The notes under the pieces: model-generated
Told to the model about the DNA's origin: nothing
The model's input: the letters and a program-made list of their open reading frames with translations, nothing else
Databases searched by the model: none
Origin: Endothia cerciana
Lineage: Eukaryota > Ascomycota > Sordariomycetes > Diaporthales > Cryphonectriaceae
Direction: 5' to 3'
Assembly (NCBI GenBank): GCA_026119935.1
Contig: JALRMH010000001.1
Location: 1,550,001-1,614,000 of the forward strand
DNA length: 64,000 bases
In this document: one piece after another, positions 11,119-21,079 of the stretch
Layout: each line of letters starts with the position of its first letter
Numbering within the stretch: position 1 is the first letter of the stretch
Position numbers and translations under genes: made by a program

Positions 11119-11929
11119 GACTTGCGGCGGCTGCAGAGCAGGTGAAAAAAGGACTTTGTTGACTTGGGGGAAGGCGGCGCGCGAGCAAGATCAGCACGCA
11201 AACTTGGGCGACAATTGGCAGATGGGTCCGGGGCGGCGGGTTGAGACGCCTCGCACGAGATCCCACTTCCAAGTGGGCGGCCATCCCAGCTGTTAATAAC
11301 TTGTTCCTGGGAGGGGGCACGCAACAGCGGGAGACAATGATTCCATTGTTGCGGCTGAACCTGGCCCGGCCGTAAGCTCACCGCCGCTCAGATAACCCGT
11401 GGAATCCATCTTCCTGACAAGCTCTCAATTCCTCAATCCCACAAGACGTGGGCGCAGAGCCGGATCAGCACTAGCTCTAGCCTTGGCCGCCTGTCTCCAT
11501 CATGGTGATATTATGGGAGTATATGGAATAAGGCCCCTATCAACTAACGGAAAGGCGCCGAAATGTTTCCGGGCGGAGTACAAGGGGCCGAGGAGACAAC
11601 TCATGCCAGGACTGGTTTCTCGATCGCCATCTAAATACCGGGCCTTGGGAGTTGAATGTACACAATCTTTATGAATATAAAAGTATCGATTCCGACCCTC
11701 ATATATTTGGTTCCACGTTTTTTTTCCGAGGTGGTTTTCTTTTTTTCCTTCCCCCCTTTCCAAAATCAGATCCGATTGATATAATACTTTCAGTTTCGAG
11801 CCTGTGAAGTTTGCATAGGACCCAGTCGAATCAACGAGTAAATTGCTGCGTTCACGTTAAAGTCTGGTTTCCACCATCATGACCCCGTGTCGTTTGGATA
11901 GCTTCTGCGGAGATGTATACGCGTTCACC
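11119..11929. other. Intergenic, no gene seen
   Basis: Promoter side of the cystathionine gamma-synthase gene and the 3' side of the small gene at 11930. Contains T-rich runs near 11720-11750. Open frames here are short and look spurious. Confidence 0.4.
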
Positions 11930-12262
11930 TCATGATTCCACGCTCCTTGCTTGCCTAGCTCTCAAGGTGAGAAAATCTGAATTCCAGCCCGTCAATATCG
12001 TCTCGATAGTCTCCTGAGTTCGTCTTTCCTGTGTGGGCATCCCCTCCATTTTAATATTCGTGCCATCAGCCGTACACCACAGCCCACATCCACGGGTCGG
12101 GCAGAGCATCTGCTTTAAACGCTTTCGAGAGAGGTCTTCATTGCAGTTCAGACATGTACGATACAGCCTCGAGAGGCTTAGATATTTGTTGAGTAATATT
12201 GACTATTAAGAGAGTTACTGTGAGTTAGGAGCAGGAAAATCGGTCTGAGTCTCGGTGGACAT
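11930..12262 (-). CDS. Possible small Cys-rich protein, two exons
   Basis: A two-exon gene model: exon 1 12219-12262, intron 12177-12218 (donor GTAACT, branch-like ACTCAAC, acceptor CTAAG), exon 2 11930-12176. Phases match and the product is 96 residues. It carries a zinc-ribbon-like Cys pattern, CLNCNEDL then CPTRGCGLWC (C-x2-C, about 17 residues, C-x4-C-x3-C). The ATG has A at -3. I recognise no family. The 42-nt intron is short even for fungi, so the model is tentative. The frame-consistent splice and Cys spacing are the only support. Confidence 0.35.
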
Positions 12263-12635
12263 TGTTTCTATTCTTGCTTTCCTTTGGAGAGGCACGGGGC
12301 ACAAGTTCTTGCCAGCTGTTCATTTCAGCCCGGTTTGGATATTTGGCCCTGGCGAGATCCTCGATTCAACGAAATCAACGTCACCTGTCCAGGTCTGAAG
12401 TGCCAGGTGGGGTGATTATTGCCCGTAATTCAAAGTTGGATGCCTGTCTAAGTTTTACATGAGATCCAGTTGACACTGTGTGATCATGCCTGGACTACAC
12501 ATATCTGCGTAGGCTCGATGACCGCGCCTAGCTCTATGATTTGATCATAGGTTCATTCAAATATCTCAGCAATTGCACTGCGACACCGCTGAAACAGCTG
12601 GTCCCACCGGTGACAGGTTGGAACTGCGGGGCCTA
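12263..12635. other. Intergenic, no gene seen
   Basis: Spacer between the small Cys-rich model and the ankyrin-like gene. Nothing recognised on either strand. Confidence 0.35.
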
Positions 12636-13344
12636 TCAGCCGAGTGCCAGGCAGTATAACAGTCTGAGCGGTATACTACAGTTTTGTATATATTCAAGAG
12701 CGGCGATGGAACCGTCATTGGGCTGTTGCGGAGTGCTTCGGATGAGCACTCCACACTGTTGGTGCAGAACTCCTGTTCCGATAGATGCTTTCCAGTAAAA
12801 CTCAGCCGGGCGGATGGGCATTGGCTCATAGGACACATATGTGGGAGATACGGCCGCAATTATTCTTGGTGGAAGCGTACCGTATATCCTTAGAAAGCTG
12901 GACTTGCAATCCCTGAGCACTTTTCGGCACGCATCAAGGATGCGGTCCCTGGGGGTTTCATTACCCCAGCGTAATGCCACTATCCTTGCTGCGCGGACAT
13001 CAGTTTCTGAAAGCTTGCTGCGGACCGCCAGACATTCTAAAGCTTGCATCATGTCATCATTGTCGAGCCATGCCACATCTATATTGAGTTGATGGTACGC
13101 CAGCGTGAAAGAGACTTGCTGTGCCACCAAAGCGCACTCCTCAGTCCATTCCTCCCTTTGTTGCTCAGCGTGGGCGGCCAGGGCCCGAGCACTGTCCACT
13201 ATGCGGCAGAAGGAGGACGGACGGTTTTCCGTCTCTTACATCATCCGTGCTATGGATGCCTTACTTGTTGGATCGAGATTTGCCCCTGCTTTCCGCAGCA
13301 ACATGGCGATGGTGGACGGTCGGTCGGGATTGGTTGCGCGCCAC
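12636..13344 (-). pseudogene. Ankyrin-like protein 3' part, probably a gene relic
   Basis: Exon 12636-13198 encodes 187 residues of unknown type (EEWTEECALVAQQVSFTLAY, LRDCKSSFLRIYGTLPP). It joins upstream, through an intron 13199-13264 (donor GTAAGG, acceptor CATAG), to an exon 13265-~13344 coding RPSTIAMLLRKAGANLDPT, which reads like an ankyrin repeat helix pair and loop. Upstream of ~13345 this frame hits a stop, and I find no further ankyrin repeats or start codon. The gene is therefore either a truncated relic or has upstream exons I cannot define. No function is claimed. Confidence 0.35.
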
Positions 13345-14803
13345 CTCTCGAGTTAACACGTCTTCTCTTTTGGGGTGGAATTGGGGCTTGGCCAGTCCAA
13401 GGCAACAGCCAAAGCTGTATGGTATTTGCAGATCCAGCGACTGCATCCGCACATGCTCCTTTACCCAGCGGATTCTTCATAATGGTGGTGCTTTCTATTG
13501 TGTTATTTGCGCAGGCTGCAATCAAAATTCGGGAGGGGGGACGCTCCGGTGAGGGGCGCTAGGACCAGACTCCTATAAGAGTACACGAATGAAGATGTCT
13601 GCGCCGCTCTCTCATGTCCACGGCACCATACAATCCGATCAAGGCTCTCTTCGCGGAGTTCAGTCAGACTACACGATGTCGCGGGTCCTCAGCCAGTGGT
13701 TGTGTGGCTTGATGTGACGAGTCTAGGGGCATGAATGGCCTGCATTGGAGGATTCAGCCGCGATGCGACACAAGTCACCTTGGCTGCTTCGCGCTCTGAG
13801 GGGTCCACCGGCGCCCAAGCGGTTGGTCTCTTCCTCCCGACAGTGGCTGGCTCGTCCGGCTGTGGGACTCGAATCATCGGGTCTGCCCAGCCTCAGCTGT
13901 TTACAAGAACCTCTGGAGTCTGAGTTGCGGATACGGTCGAGGATTGGTCGTCACCTGTTTGCCCTAAATAGACTCCTCCATGTCCCTTTCCGGTATCCAG
14001 GTTTCTTTGATCCTTAAACCCGGTTTCTCGTGTCCATCTTTCTGTTCTCTGGTAGCTTTCTGCTTCTCATTTCTACTTTCTCATTCTGATCCATAGGATA
14101 TGAGGACAATGGAAGCCAGTTCTCACACGATACGTTTTTTATAGCTCCTACTGCCGACCGGACTAGGGGGAGAGGGGAACGATGGCGGGCAATGTCAAGC
14201 AAAATTCGGAGATGCCCAATTGCATCGTAACCTTGCGAGCTAAATGTAAGAAGCACTATAAAACGACTGGGAAAGAGGTACAGAATACAGACCCCTGGTG
14301 ATGCTCTTTGAAAAGTCTATAATGTAATTCGTATATCCCACTATACCATGCCAAAAGATGAGTGCGGGAAGTGTGGTGTCTATTCCCGGAAAGTTTGTAT
14401 ATCTGGGGCCTGGGGGCACCACACCTAGGTCAGTACCTAGCATTATAAACTCCAACTAGTTGGATGTTGGGCCTTGGAAGCATTTGGGCTACAGAGGTGC
14501 AGGCTTATGAGGATGGAGAATTGTAGTTGGAGTCTTGAATATCACATAGAGTCTGTGGTAGTGTCTTGTTAGTGTGCTAGTATGTAGCATCTAGCATTCT
14601 CAATGAGTCAGAATGGCTTCTGCCCCCGCATTGCGTCACCGAGCATGAGGGACGCTACTTTGCCTACATGCTTGGTGGAATGTAAGATACTGATGCTTGA
14701 CATCCCTGGTCTGTGAAGGTATCAAGAGCAAAGGCTATGTCCTCCAAAGCGTTGTTCTCTCTCTCAAACCCCACCTCGCTGTCCCATCCCCCCTAAAGGC
14801 GTC
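13345..14803. other. Intergenic, no gene seen
   Basis: About 1.46 kb without a convincing gene. A TGAGTCA (AP-1/CPC1-type) site lies at 14604-14610, about 195 bases before the next start codon. The final 40 bases are CT-rich, like a fungal leader. Confidence 0.4.
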
Positions 14804-15619
14804 ATGGTACCCAAAATCACCATAGCTTTCGACCTTTACGGCACCCTCCTCTCAACATCTTCAATCTCCTCCGACCTAGCCACCCACTTTGGGGGCGACA
14901 AGGCCGACCTCATCACCAGCAAGTGGCGGCAGTACCAGCTGGAGTACACATGGCGCCTCACTTCCATGTCCGGCCCTGAGGTCCCCTACATCCCCTTCGA
15001 CAAGATCACCCGCGCGGCCCTCGTCCACGCCGTCAACGAGGCGGGCCTGTACATCCCGGACGCCAAGGCCGACGAGCTCATGAGGTCCTACGACAGCCTC
15101 CCGTGCTTCGCGGACGTCCTCCCGGGCCTCAAGACTCTACAGGAGAGGACCGCGTCCGGGGACGCCGAGACGCTCATCTTCTCCAACGGCAGCCCCGCCA
15201 TGCTAAGCCGGTCGGTCGCGGCGAGCCCGACCCTGAAGCTATTCCACCCCGAGGCGGCGGGCGACGTCAAGGGCGCGCCGGGGCCCCTGTTCGCGAGGCT
15301 GGTATCCGTCGACGGCGCGGGAAGGTACAAGCCCCACCGCGACGCCTACGAGTACCTGCAGCGCGAGGCCGGCGGGGCCAGCGGCGACTACAGGGCGCAG
15401 GCGGCCGTGTGGCTCGTCAGCGCGAACCCCTTCGACGTCGTCGGCGCGAGGGCCGCGGGGCTAAGGGCCGCGTGGGTGGACCGCGCCGGCACGGGGTGGG
15501 TGGACCAGCTTGGCGAGGTCATCAGTGAGGCCGGGGGTGGCAAGGTGGACCTGAGACCGACAATTGTCGTGAAGGGCGTGGATGAGGCTGTGGACAAGAT
15601 CTTGAAGGCCGGCATCTGA
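14804..15619 (+). CDS. Type II haloacid dehalogenase-like hydrolase
   Basis: Single-exon HAD-superfamily enzyme of 271 residues, close to the usual 230-270 of the L-2-haloacid dehalogenase group. Motif I FDLYGTLL holds the nucleophile Asp10. Motif II is FSNGSP, motif III is the Lys in RYKPHRDAYEYL and motif IV is SANPFDVVGARAAGLRAAWV. The family hydrolyses carbon-halogen bonds in 2-halo acids. In fungi the physiological substrate is usually unknown, so phosphatase or other hydrolase activity remains possible. Start chosen at the first ATG after a C-rich leader. Confidence 0.85.
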   Translation: MVPKITIAFDLYGTLLSTSSISSDLATHFGGDKADLITSKWRQYQLEYTWRLTSMSGPEVPYIPFDKITRAALVHAVNEAGLYIPDAKADELMRSYDSLPCFADVLPGLKTLQERTASGDAETLIFSNGSPAMLSRSVAASPTLKLFHPEAAGDVKGAPGPLFARLVSVDGAGRYKPHRDAYEYLQREAGGASGDYRAQAAVWLVSANPFDVVGARAAGLRAAWVDRAGTGWVDQLGEVISEAGGGKVDLRPTIVVKGVDEAVDKILKAGI

Positions 15620-15841
15620 GTCGTTGCTGTGAGGGGCGAGAGGTGTGCTCTCCCGGATGGCGACGACGAAAGTTAGACTTGCAGGATGTCTGCGTGGGGT
15701 TTGGCGCAGTCAAACGGTGAAATTGGTGCTGGAGAAAAACATGCAAAGTCTGAATTGCGGCCATGGGCCTTTTAAATAACTGCTAAAACCCCTCTAGACA
15801 TTAAAGACTGTTTCCTCACATCTTTGTGGACTGATCGTCAC

Positions 15842-18317
15842 TCATAAGTCCTCCCCCAGATTGTCAAGGGCCCAGTCAAACGGCGGAAGGTTCCAGGCAT
15901 CCAACCCAGTATCTTCGGACTGAGTATTCTGAGCTTGGGCACCCTCCAAATGCTGCTCTTGAGGCAGACGGGAAGCGGCGGAAGGCAACGTGGCGTTGTT
16001 CGGGCTCATAGTCGATTCGGGGGCCGGAGCTTGTCTCTCTTGTTCCATCCTTCGATCTTGTGTGCTAATTTTGGCTGTAAATGTTGAAAGTGCGTCAATG
16101 CTCACATATGCTAACGATGACTGCCTTTGATGATGCTGAGAGTGGCTCGTGGGCGTCATCTGGATTTTGATGTTGTTCGTCTGGTCATGGTATAAAAGCA
16201 CTGGCGTTTTGCGATATGGTATCAGCTGGCTCCCCTGTAAGCTCGGGGTAGCATACGCCGCGGCATCTTGCTGCAGCGGCATTGTTACTGTCTGATTCGT
16301 TTCCTGAATAGTCACCGGGGTCGTTACGGTCTCATCACCGGCATGAGTTGCTGGTGGATCTTCCGGGGACTCTTCCGGGATAGTCTTCATGAATGCAGGT
16401 TGTTTGACAGCTTGGGCAGGTTGGGTGACCGTGGTGGCTCGTAGAGGCTCCGGGAACGGGTCACTAAAGTCCTCGGCGGCAGCAGGAATCGCATCCAGTC
16501 CTACGTGGAGGGCAATGACGAGCATCTTTTCGACTTGACGAGGTGTTAGGGCGTAGTCGTCCTCCATGGCGGAAGTAGATTCCGTTGGTCGTGTGATGTC
16601 GATGTCCATCACCGCCTTGACAACCTGGAGACAGCACTCCCTGAGCTTGTTATATTCCACGTGGACTAAATCAGGAGGTTAGTGTCGCAGAACGCCCCAA
16701 AAGGTGATTGGGAAAGACTTACAAGGTGAGCGTGGGATGTATTGGCTGTCTGGAAAAAGAATAGCCCAGACTTTACGGTACATGTTCAGTTGGACGTCGA
16801 CCCACACCGCGTGAAATTGCTGAGGGTTTGGGTACTTCTGTCTGAAGACACGTTTGGTGCTTTTCTTCACCTCTTCGAGCCTGCGCTGCTGGCCATGATC
16901 CATGTAGTACTTCGCCAGGTCCTCGTGGCCTTGTGGCTTCGCCTTTGGGGTATGGTGTGTCCATAGATGCGTCCTGGTGATAGTTAGCATGGTGAGGGGA
17001 CGTCATCCATATTGAATTGGCAAGCCAACATCTTACCAGAAATCGTCGCGGCGGTGGAAGCCAGGACGCCCGCAGCTCTTAAATCTCGGGATCCAGGTGA
17101 TCTCGGCGTATCTGTGGCAATATGGGCATTTCCAATCCTGAGACGGCTCAGATTCCTTGCCCTGCAGGGAGCCGTCCTTGCTACCACCGCCATTCTCGCC
17201 GCTCCCGCCGCCACCGGCTCCCCCACCGTCGCCGTCTCCGTTGCCGCCTGGAGGTGTACAAGGCTTCTTCTTCTTGTTCGCCGAGGAATTTTGACGCCCA
17301 GCCTGTTCGGCGCTCCTTTTTTTCGAGTCTTTGGATGTAGGTGCCTGGCCCGATGGAGCTTCGCGAGGAGACCCTGAATCATCGTGGGCGGGATGATCGG
17401 CGACATGTTTACTAGCGGATGACAGGGAACTGCGCTCATCGTCCCAGCTCTTCCTCATGGCAGAAATAATATCCTCGGCGGGGTACAACGGATCTGTTGA
17501 CTGTACACGGCGGATGGAAGTGAAGATGGGCGGTTCGTCTTCACGTTCAAAAAGCGCATCGGCAGTAGCCTGTGCAGCAGAAGACACGACGGGGGCTTCT
17601 GGCGGAGCTTGAAGTGCCAGGCGGGATCCCTCCCAGGCCACCTGGCGCTCTAAGCCCTTCACCCCTTGATCTCGGCCTGGTGTCCATGCCACGTTCAGCC
17701 GTGGAGAGCGAGGGATGATTCGGAGTGCGTCTCTCGAGTCTACTGATGGATGGACTGGCCCGGCATCTTGGACGTAGTGGGTCTGGCTGTCGACTCGCAA
17801 GACCTCCTCCCAGATCCGCGCGGAGTCAGGCTCTGTCGCGACGGAGCCATCCTCAACCCGCAAACTGGGAGATAGAGATAGAGAGAACAGTCGATATGGG
17901 CCGAAGATGCTAATCAGCTGGTCGGTAGTGAGGTTCTGTACGAAGAGGACATTAGCATTTGCAGCCCAGGCGTCTTCGGGCCAACATGCCCCATAGGGGG
18001 GTTGCACTTACCTGGTACCAAGACCAACCAAGACCCGACCACGGGTCCTCTTCAGTACGCACTTTGGGAGGCTCCTTGGCCTTCCCAGCACGGCCGTCGT
18101 CCCATTTTCGGTCGCCTCTGAGCACGATGCTCTGGGGGTACTGGGAAATCTTGGTGCGTTAGAATATCAAGTGCTGCGGGCGAGGTGGGGGAGGGGGGCT
18201 TACCTGGGAAACAGGGATGCCGTTGCAGTCGCGGGGACGGAGAGCAAGCAGTCGGGTCCCACCCACGGTTGCATTGTCAAGGTGGGCTCCCGTGCTGAGT
18301 ACTAGTGCTGTACTCAT
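15842..18317 (-). CDS. Hypothetical protein with a fungal C2H2-like finger
   Basis: Five exons, 18204-18317, 18012-18140, 17037-17935, 16723-16973 and 15842-16665, give about 738 residues with consistent phases. The middle is disordered and charged, with a Lys patch (ANKKKKPCTPPGGN) that could be a nuclear localisation signal and a Gly/Asn/Asp-rich linker. It is followed by WKCPYCHRYAEITWIPRF, then a Cys and the HLWTHHTPK stretch, a widened C2H2-like finger of a kind common in fungal proteins of unknown role. A short hydrophobic/acidic C-terminal region follows. Possibly nuclear. The finger spans the exon 3/4 junction. Function unknown. Confidence 0.7.
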
Positions 18318-18941
18318 CTGTGCTTCTGTTTCGTTGGGATTGTCAGATCTGGTGATGGAGGGTATGAAGGATACAGACTCAAGAATGGAAAACGAAGAAG
18401 AGAAAATGAAGAAGAGAAAAGAGAGAAGAGAAAAGAAGAGAAAGAAGGAGAGAACCTCTGCCGTGAGATGAAACCACCCATGGGCGAGGGCCAGTTGTCT
18501 GCGTCTTGTGGCTTTCCCTCCTTTCTCTGTCCTTACAGACTTACAGAGGAGCAACCCACCCCCTGCCACAAGCACTGCCCATGCTGGGCTGCATGTCGGG
18601 GTATGCAACTGTCGAGGGCTCATGTACTATGGTGCATGTAATAGTATTGTCTGCTACTTGTTATCTACATACGTCAAAAGACTTGTACAGTCCCATGTGC
18701 CCAAACCAAACAGATAAGTAAACAGTTGATGTTCTGTAGAAACAATCTCCAATACGAGACGAGACAGGCCGAGAATCTCTCTAAATGCACGCAAACAAAC
18801 GAGGTCTCTCTTGTCCCTACCGCGCACAGTCTTGGGGCCTCGTGACTGCTAGAAGGCGGCCTGGTGCGTATAGGTACTGTGCACTATGTGTGTACAGTAT
18901 GTCTGTATCTACAGGGGAAAGGAAAATAACCTCGGGACGAG

Positions 18942-18949
18942 TGACGTCA
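18942..18949. promoter_or_regulatory. Perfect CRE/ATF (bZIP) palindrome TGACGTCA
   Basis: An eight-base cAMP-response-element palindrome in the spacer between the C2H2-like gene and the unknown gene at 19742. In filamentous fungi such sites bind ATF/CREB-type bZIP factors that respond to stress. One chance occurrence is possible in 64 kb. Confidence 0.35.
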
Positions 18950-18981
18950 GTTTGGCCCAGGGAACGTGGCTCACTGTAGCT

Positions 18982-19012
18982 TTCGACCCGAGACAGCGGG
19001 TCGAACCGCTGT
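18982..19012. repeat. Two overlapping, mutually exclusive hairpins
   Basis: TTCGACCCG (18982-18990) pairs with CGGGTCGAA (18997-19005): a 9-bp stem with a 6-base loop. ACAGCGG (18993-18999) pairs with CCGCTGT (19006-19012): a 7-bp stem with a 6-base loop. The two stems share bases, so only one can form at a time. Confidence 0.6.
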
Positions 19013-19741
19013 GATCACTTCTGCCATGCAAGGACCCGGCACGTACTGGGTACGGGCCCAGTGCGCTGGAAACGCCTGCTGTATCCCTTCGTCTAGCGGG
19101 ACACATCCCGACTCTTTTACACACTGGCAAGACGCTGACGCTATCGTCTGCTCCTAAGCTAGATATCCGTCTGGAGGAGTCGTCAAGACATTTCTTTATG
19201 CGTTGAGCATTGTTCCCCGAGGAAAACGAGATCTTGGAAGATGTCACGCAGTCTTCTCTGCTGGCGCTTCGCCAGGTATAGTACCACATAGCACTTGGTG
19301 TACCGTTACTAACATTCCTCTGCCTGGCGTAATATGTAGTCCGACCTCAGCCTTGTTGCAACTTGCCCACACCATCTCTTCCGTACAGAGTGCTAAAGCC
19401 TTACCAGCGGTGAAGCACTCCTCCTGTTCGTGAATATATACACATGTTTTGCTGGTCTCAGCAAGTCTGATTTGCTTCACCGCGTTCCCATGGCTCTTCG
19501 TCCTCGGCGAAACAATTCCCTCCGCCCATTTACTTCTCTGTCTCGTGGATTCGAACGCCAGACTTCCCACACTCTATACTGTCCTGAAAGCTTAAAAGCG
19601 ACCAGTTCTATGCACCTGCAGACTTCTGGTGTATATTTAAGTCTGGCTGGAACCGTCGTGCCCCGGTATGAGGAGTCCCAGGTTCTGAAATTCCCCTGTG
19701 TCTAAACGTCTCGCACCTCAATAACGCCCTAAGACACCAAG

Positions 19742-20565
19742 ATGCCCGCCCAGCCTACATCCTCGACTAACCCAGCAGCCTCTGGCCAGGCCTACTGCAT
19801 GGTCCTCATCGAGTCGTCGACCGGCAAGATCAAGGACGTCTACGTCCCCGTCCCGAAAGGCCTGGACCCCGAGGCCTTTGCGGGAACCATCACCGCCGCC
19901 TATAAGGAGAAAGTCAGCACAGCTAAGCGCATCATGTACTCCTGCGTTCTGTTCAAGAAAGCTGTGGTCTCGAACGCCACCCTGATCAAGGTAAGCTCAC
20001 TTCCTCCAAATCCCCCCCCCCCCCACCCGGAATCAATGTATACAAATATCATCCCCTCTTGTGTTCTCTCTCGCCCTCTCTTTCTGTCCCTTCCCATTTT
20101 CTTTCCATTTTTCTCCCTTTTCCTTTCCTTTTCTTTCTTCCTCTTCTTCCTCTCCTTCTTCTTCTTCCTTTTCTTTCTTTCTTTCTTTCTTTCTCTCTCT
20201 CTCTCTCTCCCTCCTTTTTTCTTCTTCTTTCCCTACACCGCATTGTAATCAGCATTGTGACAACCAGCCAGACCACCAACAGCAGCCTCGGGACGGACAC
20301 CAGGCGTCGCTTCGTCATCAAGGCCTCCGTCCCGGACCCCGTCCTGACGTCCGCCATGCGAGACCCTGCTGTCCTCAGCGATGTGGACTCTGACGACTTC
20401 TTCAGGGGCTATGGGGCGGCCATTGGTGACAACGACGGCAGCCAGGACGTGGCGATCTTGATCCACCTAGGTGAGACCAACAAGCTCGCACTCAAGATCG
20501 TCGGCGGAATCCTGACCTCGGCCGGGACTCTAGCCATCAAGCTGCTGGAGTCCATGACATCCTAA
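19742..20565 (+). CDS. Unknown protein, one low-complexity intron
   Basis: Exon 1 starts at ATG 19742 (context AAGATG) and reads AYCMVLIESSTGKIKDVYVP then KRIMYSCVLFKKAVVSNATL. The last exon (from ~20253 to 20565) reads RRRFVIKASVPDPV, DFFRGYGAAIGDNDGSQDVA and ends LAIKLLESMTS. Both look like real coding sequence and I recognise no family. The obvious donor GTAAGC at 19991 does not keep frame with the best acceptor ATCAG at 20251-20252. A donor GTATAC at 20038 does, if the poly-C run before it is coding and of the right length. The exact splice, and whether the gene is intact, is unsettled. Product is about 180-200 residues. Confidence 0.55.
20064..20235 (+). repeat. Polypyrimidine microsatellite inside an intron
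   Basis: About 170 bases of almost pure C/T on the + strand, with TTTC and TTCTTC blocks, a run of TTTC units near 20170-20195 and a CT dinucleotide run near 20195-20210. It lies within the intron of the unknown gene and precedes its acceptor. Confidence 0.8.
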
Positions 20566-20584
20566 GCCGGAAGCTTGATGTATA

Positions 20585-20630
20585 TGTCTGTGTGAGCGCG
20601 TGTGAGCGTGTGTGAGCGCGTGTGAGCGTG
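20585..20630 (+). repeat. Ten-base tandem repeat TGTGAGCGYG
   Basis: About four copies of a 10-mer alternating TGTGAGCGCG and TGTGAGCGTG, starting about 25 bases after the stop codon of the unknown gene, so probably in its 3' untranslated region. The remaining spacer to 21079 holds nothing I recognise. Confidence 0.75.
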
Positions 20631-21079
20631 AGACCGTGTGTCTGGATGGTAGGGATGTGGGGCACAATCAGCTAGTACCCGAGACGTGGTGCAACAAGGG
20701 GAGACTTGATGTTGTGACCAAGTGTTACCATGGGTCAGCGTTTGTTTGGTAGCAGGGCGGCCATTTGGAAAGGTGATTTGCGTAATGATACAATAAATTT
20801 GAATCTTGGAGAAGCAATCCTCATTTAGACTTGTCCCACACAGTTCCACATCCTGATGCTGTGATGCCGGTACGATCTACCGTGGAGCCTATACACAAAG
20901 ATGCGAGGTGGTATGTCCAAGTTTTGCCACGTCCGCTCGGGGCTGCACCACTTCTGAAGACGAGGCTATTATGCCCGACCCGATCCTCTGTGCCCAAGGA
21001 CACATATCTATACAGTCGCTTGTTATCGAAACACTACTATCCCATCTTTCGTTCTTGGCTCAGTTCGAGCCAACACCGC

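Larger units (their letters stand above)
18318..19741. other. Intergenic with purine-rich leader, CRE site and nested hairpins
   Basis: About 1.4 kb between divergent genes. 18395-18460 is almost pure A/G on this strand (polypyrimidine on the coding strand of the C2H2-like gene, so probably its leader). A TGACGTCA lies at 18942-18949 and overlapping inverted repeats at 18982-19012. No gene seen. Confidence 0.45.

Noticed and set aside
19540..19575. A TTCGAAC sequence that looked like a tRNA T-loop
   Set aside because: The flanking bases do not form a T-stem and no acceptor or anticodon arm could be drawn.
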